Positions 5,948-13,911 are shown, counted from the stretch's first letter. The stretch is 16,304 nucleotides of DNA from JBDNIO01 sp041688215 (GCA_041688215.1 JBDNIO010000217.1:1-16304), one strand, 5' to 3'. The notes: generated by a model from the letters alone, not told the origin. Made by a program: numbers and translations.

Positions 5948-7740
5948 CCGAGCACACAGAATCAGGCGCAGCGTCGGCCGGAGTCACGCGCCTGAAGGGG
6001 CGCCATAGCGGTGCCTGGCTGGCACGCTACGCCCTGGAGCAGATGCCCGTCAGCCATGCGTTCGGCATTCCTGGCGTACACAATACCGAGCTGTACGATG
6101 AGCTCGGACGCTCGGACAAGATCACGCCGGTACTGGTGACGCACGAAGGCGGCGCGGCATTCATGGCTGATGCTATGAGCCGCAGCGCACCCCCTCGTAT
6201 CGGTGTGCTGCTGATTGTGCCGGCAGCCGGCCTGACCCACGCCATGAGCGGTATCGGTGAGGCTTATCTTGACGGTGTGCCCATGCTGGTCATCACCGGC
6301 GGGGTACGCACGGATGTGCCGTACCGCTACCAGATTCACGAGGTGGACCAGCAGCAACTGGCCGCCAGCCTTACCAAGAAGAGTTGGCGCATCGAGCGTC
6401 ACGAAGACATCGTGCCGACACTGTTTGCCGCCTACCACGAAGCCGTGTCGGGGGTGCCCGGACCGGTGCTCGTGGAGATTCCTGTCAACATCCAACTCTT
6501 TCAGGCCGCGGTGGAGGAACTGCCGGCGTTTGAACCGGCTGTGCCACCGCCGCTGTCCGCGGACGCTGAAAAGCAGTTGGCCGAGGCGGCGCGGCGCCTT
6601 TACGATGCCAAGCGACCCGGCCTGTTCGTGGGTTGGGGCGCGGTGGATACAGTGCCGGACCTGGTCGCCATCGCTGAGTACCTGGGTGCGCCAGTTAGTA
6701 CCACATTGCAGGGCATGAGCGCCTTCCCGTCGGATCATCCGCTGCACACGGGCATGGGCTTCGGCCCAGCCGCCACGCCGGCGGCTCACAATGCTTTCAA
6801 GGACTGCGACTGCCTGCTGGCGGTGGCTACACGTTTTGCCGAGATCCCCACCGGCAGTTTCGGCGCCGAGGTTCCCGAGAACCTGATCCATATTGATATC
6901 GATCCGCGGGTGCTGGGCCGCAACTACCCGACCGCTGTCGCGATTGCGGCGGACGCACGCAGCGCCGTGCCCGCACTGCGCGAGAAGCTGAAATCGCTGG
7001 ATGAAGCCCACAGTGAGCGGCGCGAAGATACAGCCAGGCGCATTGCCGAGGACAAATACCGCTACCGGAAGGAGTGGTACGCACGCAGCAATGAGCGGGT
7101 CAACCCGGCGCGCTTCTTCGACGCCCTACGTGAACAACTGGCGCCGGAGGCCATCGTTGCCGTGGATGACGGCAACCACACCTTTCTAGCCGCAGAGTTG
7201 TGGCCGGTGTTGAAGCCGCGGACCTTCATCTCACCCACCGACTTCAACTGCATGGGTTACTGCGTACCGGCGGCGATCGGTGCCAAGCTGGCCAACCCCG
7301 AGCGTCAGGTGGTCGGCATCGACGGCGATGGCGCCTTTTTGATGACCGGGCTGGAGTTGCTCACGGCGACCACGCAGGGCGCAGGGGTTGTGATCTTCGT
7401 GTTCTACGACGGCGAACTGTCCCAGATCTCCCAGGGGCAGCAGATTCCCTACAACCGCAAGGTCTGCACTGTACTCGGTGATATTCGGTTGGAAGGAGTG
7501 GCCACGGCGACTGGCGCGTATTACCTGCGCATCGACAACGACGGGGCCATCGCCGAGGGTATCCGTGAGGCACTCAAGGTGGCCGCCAGTGGGCGGCCGG
7601 TGATTGCCGACGTACGCATCGATTACGGGAAGCGTACGCGTTTTACTAGCGGGGTGGTGCGCACGGTACTGAAACGCTTTCCCCTTGGGGATCGTTTCCG
7701 TTTTATCGGCCGCGCCTTATCTCGTCGGGTGACTGGCTGA
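5944..7740 (+). CDS. Thiamine-diphosphate-dependent enzyme, acetolactate-synthase-like
   Basis: A 598-residue, three-domain ThDP enzyme of the acetolactate synthase / benzoylformate decarboxylase superfamily. The N-terminal pyrimidine-binding domain has catalytic Glu68 (VTHEGGAAF); the middle Rossmann-like domain includes LIHIDIDP; the C-terminal domain has the GDG motif at 461-463. The usual Asn-Asn that follows is replaced by Tyr488-Asp489. D462 to D489 is 27 residues, the same spacing as the two Mg2+ ligands of yeast pyruvate decarboxylase, so Asp probably replaces the Asn ligand. A strong Shine-Dalgarno (GGAGG, about 5929-5934) and a 4-nt overlap with the FAD dehydrogenase show the two are co-translated. 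It could cleave or ligate a keto acid or diketone; the substrate is unknown. It is not a typical IlvB, having no small subunit gene beside it. Confidence 0.88.
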   Translation: MTEHTESGAASAGVTRLKGRHSGAWLARYALEQMPVSHAFGIPGVHNTELYDELGRSDKITPVLVTHEGGAAFMADAMSRSAPPRIGVLLIVPAAGLTHAMSGIGEAYLDGVPMLVITGGVRTDVPYRYQIHEVDQQQLAASLTKKSWRIERHEDIVPTLFAAYHEAVSGVPGPVLVEIPVNIQLFQAAVEELPAFEPAVPPPLSADAEKQLAEAARRLYDAKRPGLFVGWGAVDTVPDLVAIAEYLGAPVSTTLQGMSAFPSDHPLHTGMGFGPAATPAAHNAFKDCDCLLAVATRFAEIPTGSFGAEVPENLIHIDIDPRVLGRNYPTAVAIAADARSAVPALREKLKSLDEAHSERREDTARRIAEDKYRYRKEWYARSNERVNPARFFDALREQLAPEAIVAVDDGNHTFLAAELWPVLKPRTFISPTDFNCMGYCVPAAIGAKLANPERQVVGIDGDGAFLMTGLELLTATTQGAGVVIFVFYDGELSQISQGQQIPYNRKVCTVLGDIRLEGVATATGAYYLRIDNDGAIAEGIREALKVAASGRPVIADVRIDYGKRTRFTSGVVRTVLKRFPLGDRFRFIGRALSRRVTG

Positions 7741-7762
7741 AGTTAGCTGTTGTCGTAACGGT

Positions 7763-8161
7763 TCAAGTCGCCTCGTTGTAGCCGAGTAGGGCCAGACCGT
7801 CGTTTAGATGCTCGGATAACTGCGGATGGCTGATCAGATACTCGGCGGTGTGCCCATTCCAGTTGCGGCGCGCTTCCGCTACCGCCGCCGGCCATTCATC
7901 GCGGCTGAAATCATTGCGTCCGAGCCAGTAGAGGGCGACCAGATGCTGCTGCTGATCGTGCGTCAGGTCCTCAATCGCTGCTCTGAATTCAGTAATGCCC
8001 ATATCATCTCTGTGATTCGCCAGCAGCCGCGTCACCCAGTCACCATAGAGCGCAGCATCTCCATCATCTCCCTTGTCGGATGAGACAACATTATCTTGAG
8101 CCTGGAATTCACGTGCCAGCTCCATGATAAAGCGCACAGATTGAGGGTCGACATGTAACAT
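7763..8161 (-). CDS. DUF3775-type small acidic protein
   Basis: A 132-residue soluble protein that looks like the DUF3775 family, of unknown function. Features seen: an acidic linker at 29-36, a central LVALYWLGRNDFSRDEW segment (about 75-90), an HTAEYLISHP motif (104-112) and a C-terminal LNDGLALLGY. There is no signal peptide, membrane segment or metal motif. The ATG at 8161 has a clear AAGGAG 5 nt upstream. It has its own FNR-type promoter (8222-8263), so it is probably made under oxygen limitation. It converges with the ThDP gene with only 22 bp between stops, and no terminator is obvious there. The family call is from memory of the motif pattern. Confidence 0.72.
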   Translation of the reverse strand: MLHVDPQSVRFIMELAREFQAQDNVVSSDKGDDGDAALYGDWVTRLLANHRDDMGITEFRAAIEDLTHDQQQHLVALYWLGRNDFSRDEWPAAVAEARRNWNGHTAEYLISHPQLSEHLNDGLALLGYNEAT

Positions 8162-8221
8162 GGTTGCTCCTTGTTATTCAGCCACCCTGATAGAACTTGG
8201 TTTGGGTCGGCGGCGTGATTC

Positions 8222-8263
8222 ATTAAAGATCAAGAGTCACCACCAAGCCATGACCTGCATCAA
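8222..8263 (-). promoter_or_regulatory. FNR-type class II promoter of the DUF3775 gene
   Basis: On the minus strand, TTGAT-GCAG-GTCAT (8250-8263) matches the box at nine of ten half-site positions. A -10 hexamer TTTAAT (8222-8227) matches TATAAT at five of six positions, with its centre 32 bp from the box centre, the spacing of FNR class II activation. The expected start is near 8215, about 54 nt before the ATG. Confidence 0.55.
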
Positions 8264-8365
8264 GAAAACAATGTAATCCCCGTAATTAAGGAAGCCATGG
8301 TCGAATCGTATCCGACGTCTCAGTCAGATCCAATCGGAGCTAGTGAGTGCGATCTGGCGCCACCG

Positions 8366-8776
8366 TTATGAATTTTTGACGTATACAGGATTGCGGACAC
8401 GTCGCGCTGCAAGGCTACTACTCAGCAAAGGCTGCAGAGTCTCTCTATTCGGGCAGAATCCATAGTCGTTGGCATTTAGCACCGTGCATTGCTGCAGATG
8501 TTCGCAGTGCTGGGCATGGGGGCAGACCTGGCAGGTTGCAGTGAGCTGCTTGATCTGAGCGATATCCTGACTATGCATGAAGGTGTAGGGGTCGATGCCA
8601 AAGCGGTAAAGTACCTTGGGGAGGCGAGTACGGAAGAACCGGGTCCCCTGGTACAGGCGCACCAGGAAAATGTCTTCGTTGGCATCGCGAAACAACAATA
8701 TGCCCAGCAGGATGATCATTCCCCATATCAGCACGTTCAGGATAATGACCGTCATTGTCCATGTCCTGGTAAGCAT
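8366..8776 (-). CDS. Small membrane-anchored Cys-rich protein (DUF6455-like)
   Basis: A 136-residue protein with one N-terminal membrane segment (about residues 8-29, VIILNVLIWGMIILLGILLF) followed by a cytoplasmic or periplasmic region with five cysteines: C82 and C85 (CQVC), C91, C97 and C108 in FCPN. The Cys spacing and terminal FCPN look like the DUF6455 domain, whose function is not established to my knowledge. The cysteines could bind a metal or cluster, but nothing here proves it. The ATG at 8776 has AAGGA 9 nt upstream. It lies downstream of hemN on the same strand, yet has its own FNR-type box at 8843-8856, suggesting separate oxygen-responsive expression. Confidence 0.7.
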   Translation of the reverse strand: MLTRTWTMTVIILNVLIWGMIILLGILLFRDANEDIFLVRLYQGTRFFRTRLPKVLYRFGIDPYTFMHSQDIAQIKQLTATCQVCPHAQHCEHLQQCTVLNANDYGFCPNRETLQPLLSSSLAARRVRNPVYVKNS

Positions 8777-8812
8777 CGTCGTAGTTCCTTAGCCGTGCCA
8801 TGAGCGGTACTA

Positions 8813-8856
8813 ATAGTACCATCCATCGCGGCGCCAGAATCCTTGACCCAGGTCAA
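8813..8856 (-). promoter_or_regulatory. FNR-type promoter of the DUF6455-like gene
   Basis: The palindrome at 8843-8856 reads TTGAC-CTGG-GTCAA on the minus strand, identical to the moaA box. TACTAT (8813-8818, minus strand) is a plausible -10 about 34 bp from the box centre, slightly wide for class II. It sits between the hemN stop (8895) and the small membrane protein start (8776). Confidence 0.55.
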
Positions 8857-8894
8857 GATCAGGGTATGCCGCCGGGTCCGTGCCCTGGAGTGAT

Positions 8895-10280
8895 TCAGAT
8901 GACTTTGGAGTAGGGCATCGCGCCATTCTGCGGCTGCAAATAGGCATCGAAGGTCATGGCGATGACCCGCAGCAGTAACCGCCCACGGGCTGTGATCTCA
9001 ATGCCCGTATCTTCTAGGTGCACCAGGCCGTCCGCGGCCAGTGGCTCCAGGGCCTTGAGTTCGGTGGCGAAATAACTGGGAAAGTCGATCTCATGAGCGC
9101 TTTCGATGGCCTTGACATCTAGCCTCGGGTTGCACATAAGCGTCTGAATCACGTCGCGCCGCAGCAGGTCGTCGGCATCAAGGCGGACGCCACGTGCCAC
9201 CGGCAGTCGTTTGTGGTCGATGGCGGAGTAATATGCATCCAGCGCTTTTTCATGCTGGCTGTAGCTGCCCGCCAAGCTTGAAATCGCGCTCATACCCATA
9301 CCTACTAGGTCACAGTTGCGATGGGTGGAGTAGCCTTGGAAGTTGCGCTGCAGGTTACCTTGTGCCTGAGCGAAGACCAGCTCATCACTGGGCAGGGCGA
9401 AATGGTCCATGCCGATGTAGACGTAACCGGCCTGCCCGAGCCTGGTCGCGGCCTGCTCCAGCAGGGTGAGCTTGACCGCTGCGCTGGGCAAATCCGCCGC
9501 CCGGATCTGGTGTTGGCCCTTGAACCGTTCGGGCAGGTGAGCGTAGCTGTACAGGGCGACACGGCCCGGGCGCATGGTGCAGACCGCATCTAGGGTCACG
9601 GCGAAGCCGGCTGGAGTCTGTCGGGGCAGGCCGTAGATCAGGTCGAAGTTGACCGAACAAAAATCCGCGGCGCGCAGTTGCTCGAGTACCTCGGCCACCA
9701 TGGTCTGTGGCTGAATGCGGTTCACCGCCTGTTGAACGTTAGCATCGAAATCCTGCACGCCCAGGCTGGCGCGGTTGAATCCCAACTCGGCGAGCAGCTT
9801 GATCGATTCGGCATCCACCGTGCGTGGGTCGATCTCCACTGTGAACTCCCGGTCCGGATTGTCACTGAGCCGAAAGTGACGCTTGAGCGCCATCATTACT
9901 GCGCGCATCTGCGTATTGGACAGGTAGGTGGGGGTGCCGCCGCCCCAGGCAAGTTGCTCAACCGTCCGGCTGTTATCAAAGCGTGGGCCCTGCAACGCGA
10001 TCTCACGCAGCAGATGCTCGACATAGGTCTGTACCACGGCAGGCTGACGCGTAATCAGCCGCGTGCAGGCACAGTAGAAGCAGGGGCTGGGGCAAAACGG
10101 CAAGTGCAGGTACAGCGACAAGGGGCCGCCTGCGGCGTTGCTGCGTTCGATTTGGGTTTGGTAGTCGGCCTCGCCAAAGTCACTACGAAATTGCGGCGCG
10201 GTCGGATACGAGGTATAGCGCGGGCCGTTGGTATCGTAGCGACGGATCAAATCGGTATCGAAATGCAGGGCGTCGGACAT
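8895..10280 (-). CDS. hemN: Oxygen-independent coproporphyrinogen III dehydrogenase HemN
   Basis: HemN is a cytoplasmic radical-SAM enzyme that decarboxylates coproporphyrinogen III to protoporphyrinogen IX without O2, supplying haem for anaerobic cytochromes. The 461-residue product is close to E. coli HemN (457). The cluster motif is C63, C67, C70 with C72 (CPSPCFYCAC), one residue offset from the E. coli positions, preceded by LYLHLPF. GGGTPTYL and EIDPRTV follow in the usual order. The start at 10280 is preferred over the upstream in-frame start at 10352, since homology begins at MSDALHFDTDLIRRYD and AGGG lies about 9 nt upstream. It has its own FNR-type class II promoter overlapping the end of mobA, so it is probably switched on when oxygen falls. 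Confidence 0.95.
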   Translation of the reverse strand: MSDALHFDTDLIRRYDTNGPRYTSYPTAPQFRSDFGEADYQTQIERSNAAGGPLSLYLHLPFCPSPCFYCACTRLITRQPAVVQTYVEHLLREIALQGPRFDNSRTVEQLAWGGGTPTYLSNTQMRAVMMALKRHFRLSDNPDREFTVEIDPRTVDAESIKLLAELGFNRASLGVQDFDANVQQAVNRIQPQTMVAEVLEQLRAADFCSVNFDLIYGLPRQTPAGFAVTLDAVCTMRPGRVALYSYAHLPERFKGQHQIRAADLPSAAVKLTLLEQAATRLGQAGYVYIGMDHFALPSDELVFAQAQGNLQRNFQGYSTHRNCDLVGMGMSAISSLAGSYSQHEKALDAYYSAIDHKRLPVARGVRLDADDLLRRDVIQTLMCNPRLDVKAIESAHEIDFPSYFATELKALEPLAADGLVHLEDTGIEITARGRLLLRVIAMTFDAYLQPQNGAMPYSKVI

Positions 10281-10310
10281 CGCACTGACCCTAATGCGGG
10301 GTGTTTGCCG

Positions 10311-10352
10311 ATTATCAAGGCTACGCGCCACTGTGGCATTGATGTGGGTCAA
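10311..10352 (-). promoter_or_regulatory. FNR-type class II promoter of hemN
   Basis: On the minus strand, TTGAC-CCAC-ATCAA (10339-10352) with a -10 hexamer GATAAT (10311-10316; five of six to TATAAT) whose centre is 32 bp from the box centre. The predicted start is near 10304, about 24 nt ahead of the hemN ATG. This is the best-formed promoter in the window. The box overlaps the TGA of mobA. Confidence 0.7.
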
Positions 10353-10993
10353 GGTTGCGCGGACTCATCACCGGTGCTGCGCAGGAGTTCGGCTTCCAGC
10401 GCGCTGCGCTGGGCCGGGGTATTGAGATTGACGAATGCACGGTTGAGATCGTCGCAGGACAGGCGTATCCAATGGTGACGCCGGTACCAGTCCTCCGGCT
10501 TGCGCACGCCCGCTTGCAGTGCCGCATCAAGGTCCGCGGCCAGATCACTGCGGATTAATGCATGCAGCGGGTGCGACTGCCCATCCGTGTCCACCGTTAC
10601 GATATCGGCGCCGGTTTCTACCAGCGCACGGCCCAGGCGCTGAGCCAGATCCGGTGGCAGGAGCGGCGTGTCGCAGGGCACGGTCAGCACATAATCGGAT
10701 TGTGCGACGCTCAGCGACGCTTGGATACCGGCCAGCGGTCCCATGAAGCCCGGATGACAGTCCGCTACCACGGGTACGCCCAGTGCCCTGTATTCCGTTA
10801 GCGAGCGGTTTGCGTTGAGCAGCAGTGCGCCGACCTGTGGACGCAACGCAGCCAACACCCATGCCGCCAGCGGCCGGCCGGCCAGTGGCAGCAGCCCCTT
10901 GTCAGCACCACCCATGCGCTGACCCTTGCCACCGGCGATTACCGCGCCCGTGATCCGTGCTCGAGTCAGTCCGCAGGCAGGCGACTGGGTCAT
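10349..10993 (-). CDS. mobA: Molybdenum cofactor guanylyltransferase MobA
   Basis: MobA transfers GMP from GTP to Mo-molybdopterin to make the guanine dinucleotide form used by nitrate reductase and other DMSO-reductase-family enzymes. The 214-residue protein has the nucleotide-binding signature IAGGKGQRMGGADKG at 19-33 and the metal-binding VPCDTPLLPPDL segment near the middle; E. coli MobA is 194 residues, so the extra length lies at both ends. No clear Shine-Dalgarno precedes the ATG. It lies 38 bp downstream of nrdJb on the same strand and is probably part of an nrdJa-nrdJb-mobA transcript. Its presence complements the moa operon on the other side of the window. Confidence 0.93.
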   Translation of the reverse strand: MTQSPACGLTRARITGAVIAGGKGQRMGGADKGLLPLAGRPLAAWVLAALRPQVGALLLNANRSLTEYRALGVPVVADCHPGFMGPLAGIQASLSVAQSDYVLTVPCDTPLLPPDLAQRLGRALVETGADIVTVDTDGQSHPLHALIRSDLAADLDAALQAGVRKPEDWYRRHHWIRLSCDDLNRAFVNLNTPAQRSALEAELLRSTGDESAQP

Positions 10994-11031
10994 TGGTAAA
11001 TACCGCGTAATCGTTTAGGCGCGGTGGCGAT

Positions 11032-11724
11032 TCAACCGCACTTGGAGTCGCCGCAGTTCAGGCAGGTAAGGCAGCCGTCCATCATCACCATGGCCTTGGT
11101 ATGGCACTTGCCGCACAACTGTGCGCCCGCGGGAAACGCGGTGCTGCTGTCGTCGCAGTCGGCGGCTGCCTGGTTCTGGGGCTGCCGGGCCTCGTATTCC
11201 GCTTTCTTGGTGGCGATGAAGGCTTTCTGATGCGCATCCAGCGGGTCGCTTTCTAGCAGGCCGATATGTCGCAAGTGCTGTTCGATGATCTCGCCGATCT
11301 CCGCCACCAGCGAGGGCATGAAGCGCCCACCTTTCCGGAAATAGCCGCCGCGCGGATCAAACACGCTCTTGAGCTCTTCCACCAGGAAAGTGCACTCACC
11401 GCCCTTGCGGAATACCGCCGAAATGATGCGAGTCAGGGCCACGATCCACTGGAAGTGGTCCATGCTCTTGGAGTTGATGAAGATCTCGAAGGGCCGGCGT
11501 ATTTCGTGTTCGGTGCCGGGGTTGAGCACCACGTCGTTGATGGTGACGTACAGGGCGTGCTCAGATAGCGGCGTCTTAACTTTGTAGGTCTCGCCCTCGA
11601 GATGTTCCGGGCGCTGGATTTGTTCGTGCATGTGCTCAATCTGCGCGTCGGGTTCGGGCTGCTCTTCGAGTTCCTTCCTGACGACCTGGTAGTCGGTGAT
11701 CTTGCTGTCAATTTTAATCGGCAT
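11032..11724 (-). CDS. nrdJb: Class II ribonucleotide reductase subunit NrdJb (TSCPD plus Cys-rich tail)
   Basis: A 230-residue partner of the split B12-dependent ribonucleotide reductase. The central region (about 40-170) resembles the TSCPD domain often found at the C-terminus of class II enzymes. The last 30 residues hold a Cys cluster: C204 and C207 (CGKC), C218, C221, C224 and C229, resembling the zinc-like or redox tail of one-piece NrdJ proteins. The tail may pass reducing equivalents to the NrdJa active site. The same split is known in Pseudomonas aeruginosa (NrdJa/NrdJb). GGAGG lies 6 nt upstream of the ATG. It starts 30 bp after the nrdJa stop, so it is co-transcribed. Confidence 0.88.
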   Translation of the reverse strand: MPIKIDSKITDYQVVRKELEEQPEPDAQIEHMHEQIQRPEHLEGETYKVKTPLSEHALYVTINDVVLNPGTEHEIRRPFEIFINSKSMDHFQWIVALTRIISAVFRKGGECTFLVEELKSVFDPRGGYFRKGGRFMPSLVAEIGEIIEQHLRHIGLLESDPLDAHQKAFIATKKAEYEARQPQNQAAADCDDSSTAFPAGAQLCGKCHTKAMVMMDGCLTCLNCGDSKCG

Positions 11725-11754
11725 GGCTGCCTCCGGTGACGGTAGTCGAATGTT

Positions 11755-13911
11755 TCAGAAACGGCCGTAATAGCCTTCTTTCAGGGCGTCGAACAAGTTG
11801 GCGGCGTTGTGCATTTCACCGTCGTACTCAATCTCCTCGTCGCCTCTAGCCTCGACTACGCTGCCGTCTTCTAGGGTAAATCGGTAGGTGGTGTTTTTGA
11901 GATCCTTCTCCTTGACCAGCACGCCCTGGAACGCTTCGGGATTGAACCGGAACGTGGTACAGCCCTTGAGTCCCTGCTTCCAGGCGTAGCGATAGATGCC
12001 CTTGAAGTCATCGAAGGCGTAGTCGGTAGGCACGTTGGCGGTCTTAGAGATGGAAGAGTCGATCCACTTCTGCGCGGCAGCTTGAATGTCCACGTGCTGC
12101 TTCGGCGTGACCGCGTCGGCGGTGATGAAGTACTCGGGCAGTTGGTGCGCCGCATCTCCCGTATCCGGCGTGGCCTCCGGGTCAACCAGATGGCGGTAAG
12201 CGAGCAGCTCGAAAGAGAACACGTCCACCTTTTCCTTGCTCTTGCGTCCCTCTCGGATCACGTTGCGGAAGTAGTGGTGGGCAAAGGACGGTTCGATGCC
12301 GTTGCTGGCGTTGTTGGCCAGCGATAGTGAGATGGTGCCTGTGGGTGCGATCGAGCTGTGATGGGTGAAGCGCGCACCGTGCTCGGCGAGCTGCTCGCCC
12401 AGTTCGGGGTCGGCCGCGGCCACACGCTGCAGGTACCGACTGTAACGCGCCCACAGTACCCGACCCTTGATCTTCTGGCCGGGTACATAGCCATCTTTCT
12501 GAAGCTCGGGGCGCTGACGCAGCATCTCATCGCTGATCTCGAAGTCTTCTTCCATGATCGGTGCAGGACCTTTCTCCTTCGCCAGCGCGATTCCCTCGCG
12601 CCAACCGGTAAGCGCCATCTCACGCGCCACCCGTTCGGTGAACGCGAGCGATTCGGGATCACCGTAGCGCATGCGCAGCATGGTTAGCGCCGAGCCCAGA
12701 CCCAGAAAGCCCATGCCGTGACGACGCTTGCGCTGAATCTCGTCACGCTGGTCGGGTAGCGGCAGGCCGTTGATCTCCACCACGTTGTCGAGCATGCGCG
12801 TAAACACCGCCACCACCTTGCTGTATTCGTCCCAGTCGAAGCGGGCCTTGTCGGTAAACGGCTCGCGCACGAAGCGCGTGAGGTTGACCGAACCGAGCAG
12901 GCAGGAGCCGTAGGGCGGCAGCGGCTGCTCGCCGCAGGGGTTGGTCGCCCGAATCTCCTCGCAGAACCAGTTGTTGTTCAACTCGTTAACGCGGTCGATG
13001 AGGATAAAGCCCGGCTCGGCATAGTCGTAGGTGGCACTCATGATCAGGTCCCAGACATGCCGCGCCTTGACCTTGCGCGCGATGCGGCAGGCCACCAGTC
13101 CGTCCGCGCGGGTGACGTAGCCCTGCTTGCGCGGCCATTCGCGCCAGATCACCTGCGTTGGGTCGCCTAGGTCCACGCCATCGGCCAAAGCCTCGGTTTC
13201 GCTCAGTGGAAAGGCCAGCGGCCAGTTGTGGTCGCCTTCCACTGCCTGCATGAACTCGTCGGTAATCAGCAGTGACAGGTTGAACTGTCGCAGGCGGCCG
13301 TTCTCGCGCTTGGCGCGAATGAAGTCCATTACATCTGGGTGACCGACATCGAAAGTGGCCATCTGCGCGCCGCGCCGGCCGCCGGCGGAAGATACCGTAA
13401 AGCACATACGGTCATAAATATCCATGAACGACAGCGGCCCGGAGGTATAGGCACCAGCGCCGGAGACGTAGGCGCCCCTAGGCCGCAAGGTGGAAAATTC
13501 ATAGCCAATGCCACAGCCTGCTTTAAGCGTCAGCCCCGCCTCGTGTACTTTGTCTAGGATGTCGTCCATGGAGTCGCCGATGGTGGCTGACACTGTGCAA
13601 TTGATGGTGGAGGTGGCCGGCTTGTGCGCTAAGGCGCCGGCATTGGAGATGATGCGCCCGGCCGGAATCGCGCCTTGGCGCAGCGCCCACAGGAACTTTG
13701 TCTGCCATTCCTCGCGTTTCCCCGAGGATCCCTCGGTATCCGCCAGTGCCTTTGCGACGCGTTTGAAGCAATCGTCCACGTTCTGGTCGATGGCATGTCC
13801 ATCCCGGGTCTTGAGGCGATATTTACTGTCCCAAATATCTAGGGAGGCTGGCTGTAGCGAAATCTGGTTGTGCGCGTTCAAGGGGAAGTTGGCGATTGCA
13901 GCGCGAGTCAT
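11755..13911 (-). CDS. nrdJa: Adenosylcobalamin-dependent ribonucleotide reductase NrdJa (class II)
   Basis: The catalytic subunit of class II ribonucleotide reductase reduces ribonucleotides to deoxyribonucleotides using a radical from adenosylcobalamin, with or without O2. The 718-residue protein has the core active-site motif NPCGEQPL with N324, C326 and E328, a TSTINCTVSA segment near residue 90 carrying one of the redox cysteines, NLSLLITDEFM, and APTGTISLSL in the C-terminal half. The C-terminal Cys tail of one-piece NrdJ is absent here and is carried by NrdJb. ATG at 13911 is chosen over the longer TTG at 13941 because homology begins at MTRAAIANFPLN; the Shine-Dalgarno (AAGAG) is modest. 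An FNR box 68 bp upstream and a possible NrdR-like element suggest anaerobic control. No B12 riboswitch was noticed. Confidence 0.94.
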   Translation of the reverse strand: MTRAAIANFPLNAHNQISLQPASLDIWDSKYRLKTRDGHAIDQNVDDCFKRVAKALADTEGSSGKREEWQTKFLWALRQGAIPAGRIISNAGALAHKPATSTINCTVSATIGDSMDDILDKVHEAGLTLKAGCGIGYEFSTLRPRGAYVSGAGAYTSGPLSFMDIYDRMCFTVSSAGGRRGAQMATFDVGHPDVMDFIRAKRENGRLRQFNLSLLITDEFMQAVEGDHNWPLAFPLSETEALADGVDLGDPTQVIWREWPRKQGYVTRADGLVACRIARKVKARHVWDLIMSATYDYAEPGFILIDRVNELNNNWFCEEIRATNPCGEQPLPPYGSCLLGSVNLTRFVREPFTDKARFDWDEYSKVVAVFTRMLDNVVEINGLPLPDQRDEIQRKRRHGMGFLGLGSALTMLRMRYGDPESLAFTERVAREMALTGWREGIALAKEKGPAPIMEEDFEISDEMLRQRPELQKDGYVPGQKIKGRVLWARYSRYLQRVAAADPELGEQLAEHGARFTHHSSIAPTGTISLSLANNASNGIEPSFAHHYFRNVIREGRKSKEKVDVFSFELLAYRHLVDPEATPDTGDAAHQLPEYFITADAVTPKQHVDIQAAAQKWIDSSISKTANVPTDYAFDDFKGIYRYAWKQGLKGCTTFRFNPEAFQGVLVKEKDLKNTTYRFTLEDGSVVEARGDEEIEYDGEMHNAANLFDALKEGYYGRF

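Noticed and set aside
5962..7011. 349-residue open frame antisense to the ThDP enzyme
   Set aside because: Shadow of a gene with complete ThDP motifs; no family resemblance of its own.
7741..7762. Bidirectional terminator between the converging ThDP and DUF3775 genes
   Set aside because: No GC-rich stem with T-tract can be found in the 22-bp gap.
7755..7775. tRNA-like GGTTCAAGTC sequence
   Set aside because: No acceptor or anticodon stems surround it; it is the tail of the ThDP/DUF3775 gap.
9678..10478. 266-residue open frame on the plus strand opposite hemN and mobA
   Set aside because: Antisense shadow of two well-supported genes; no motif or Shine-Dalgarno of note.
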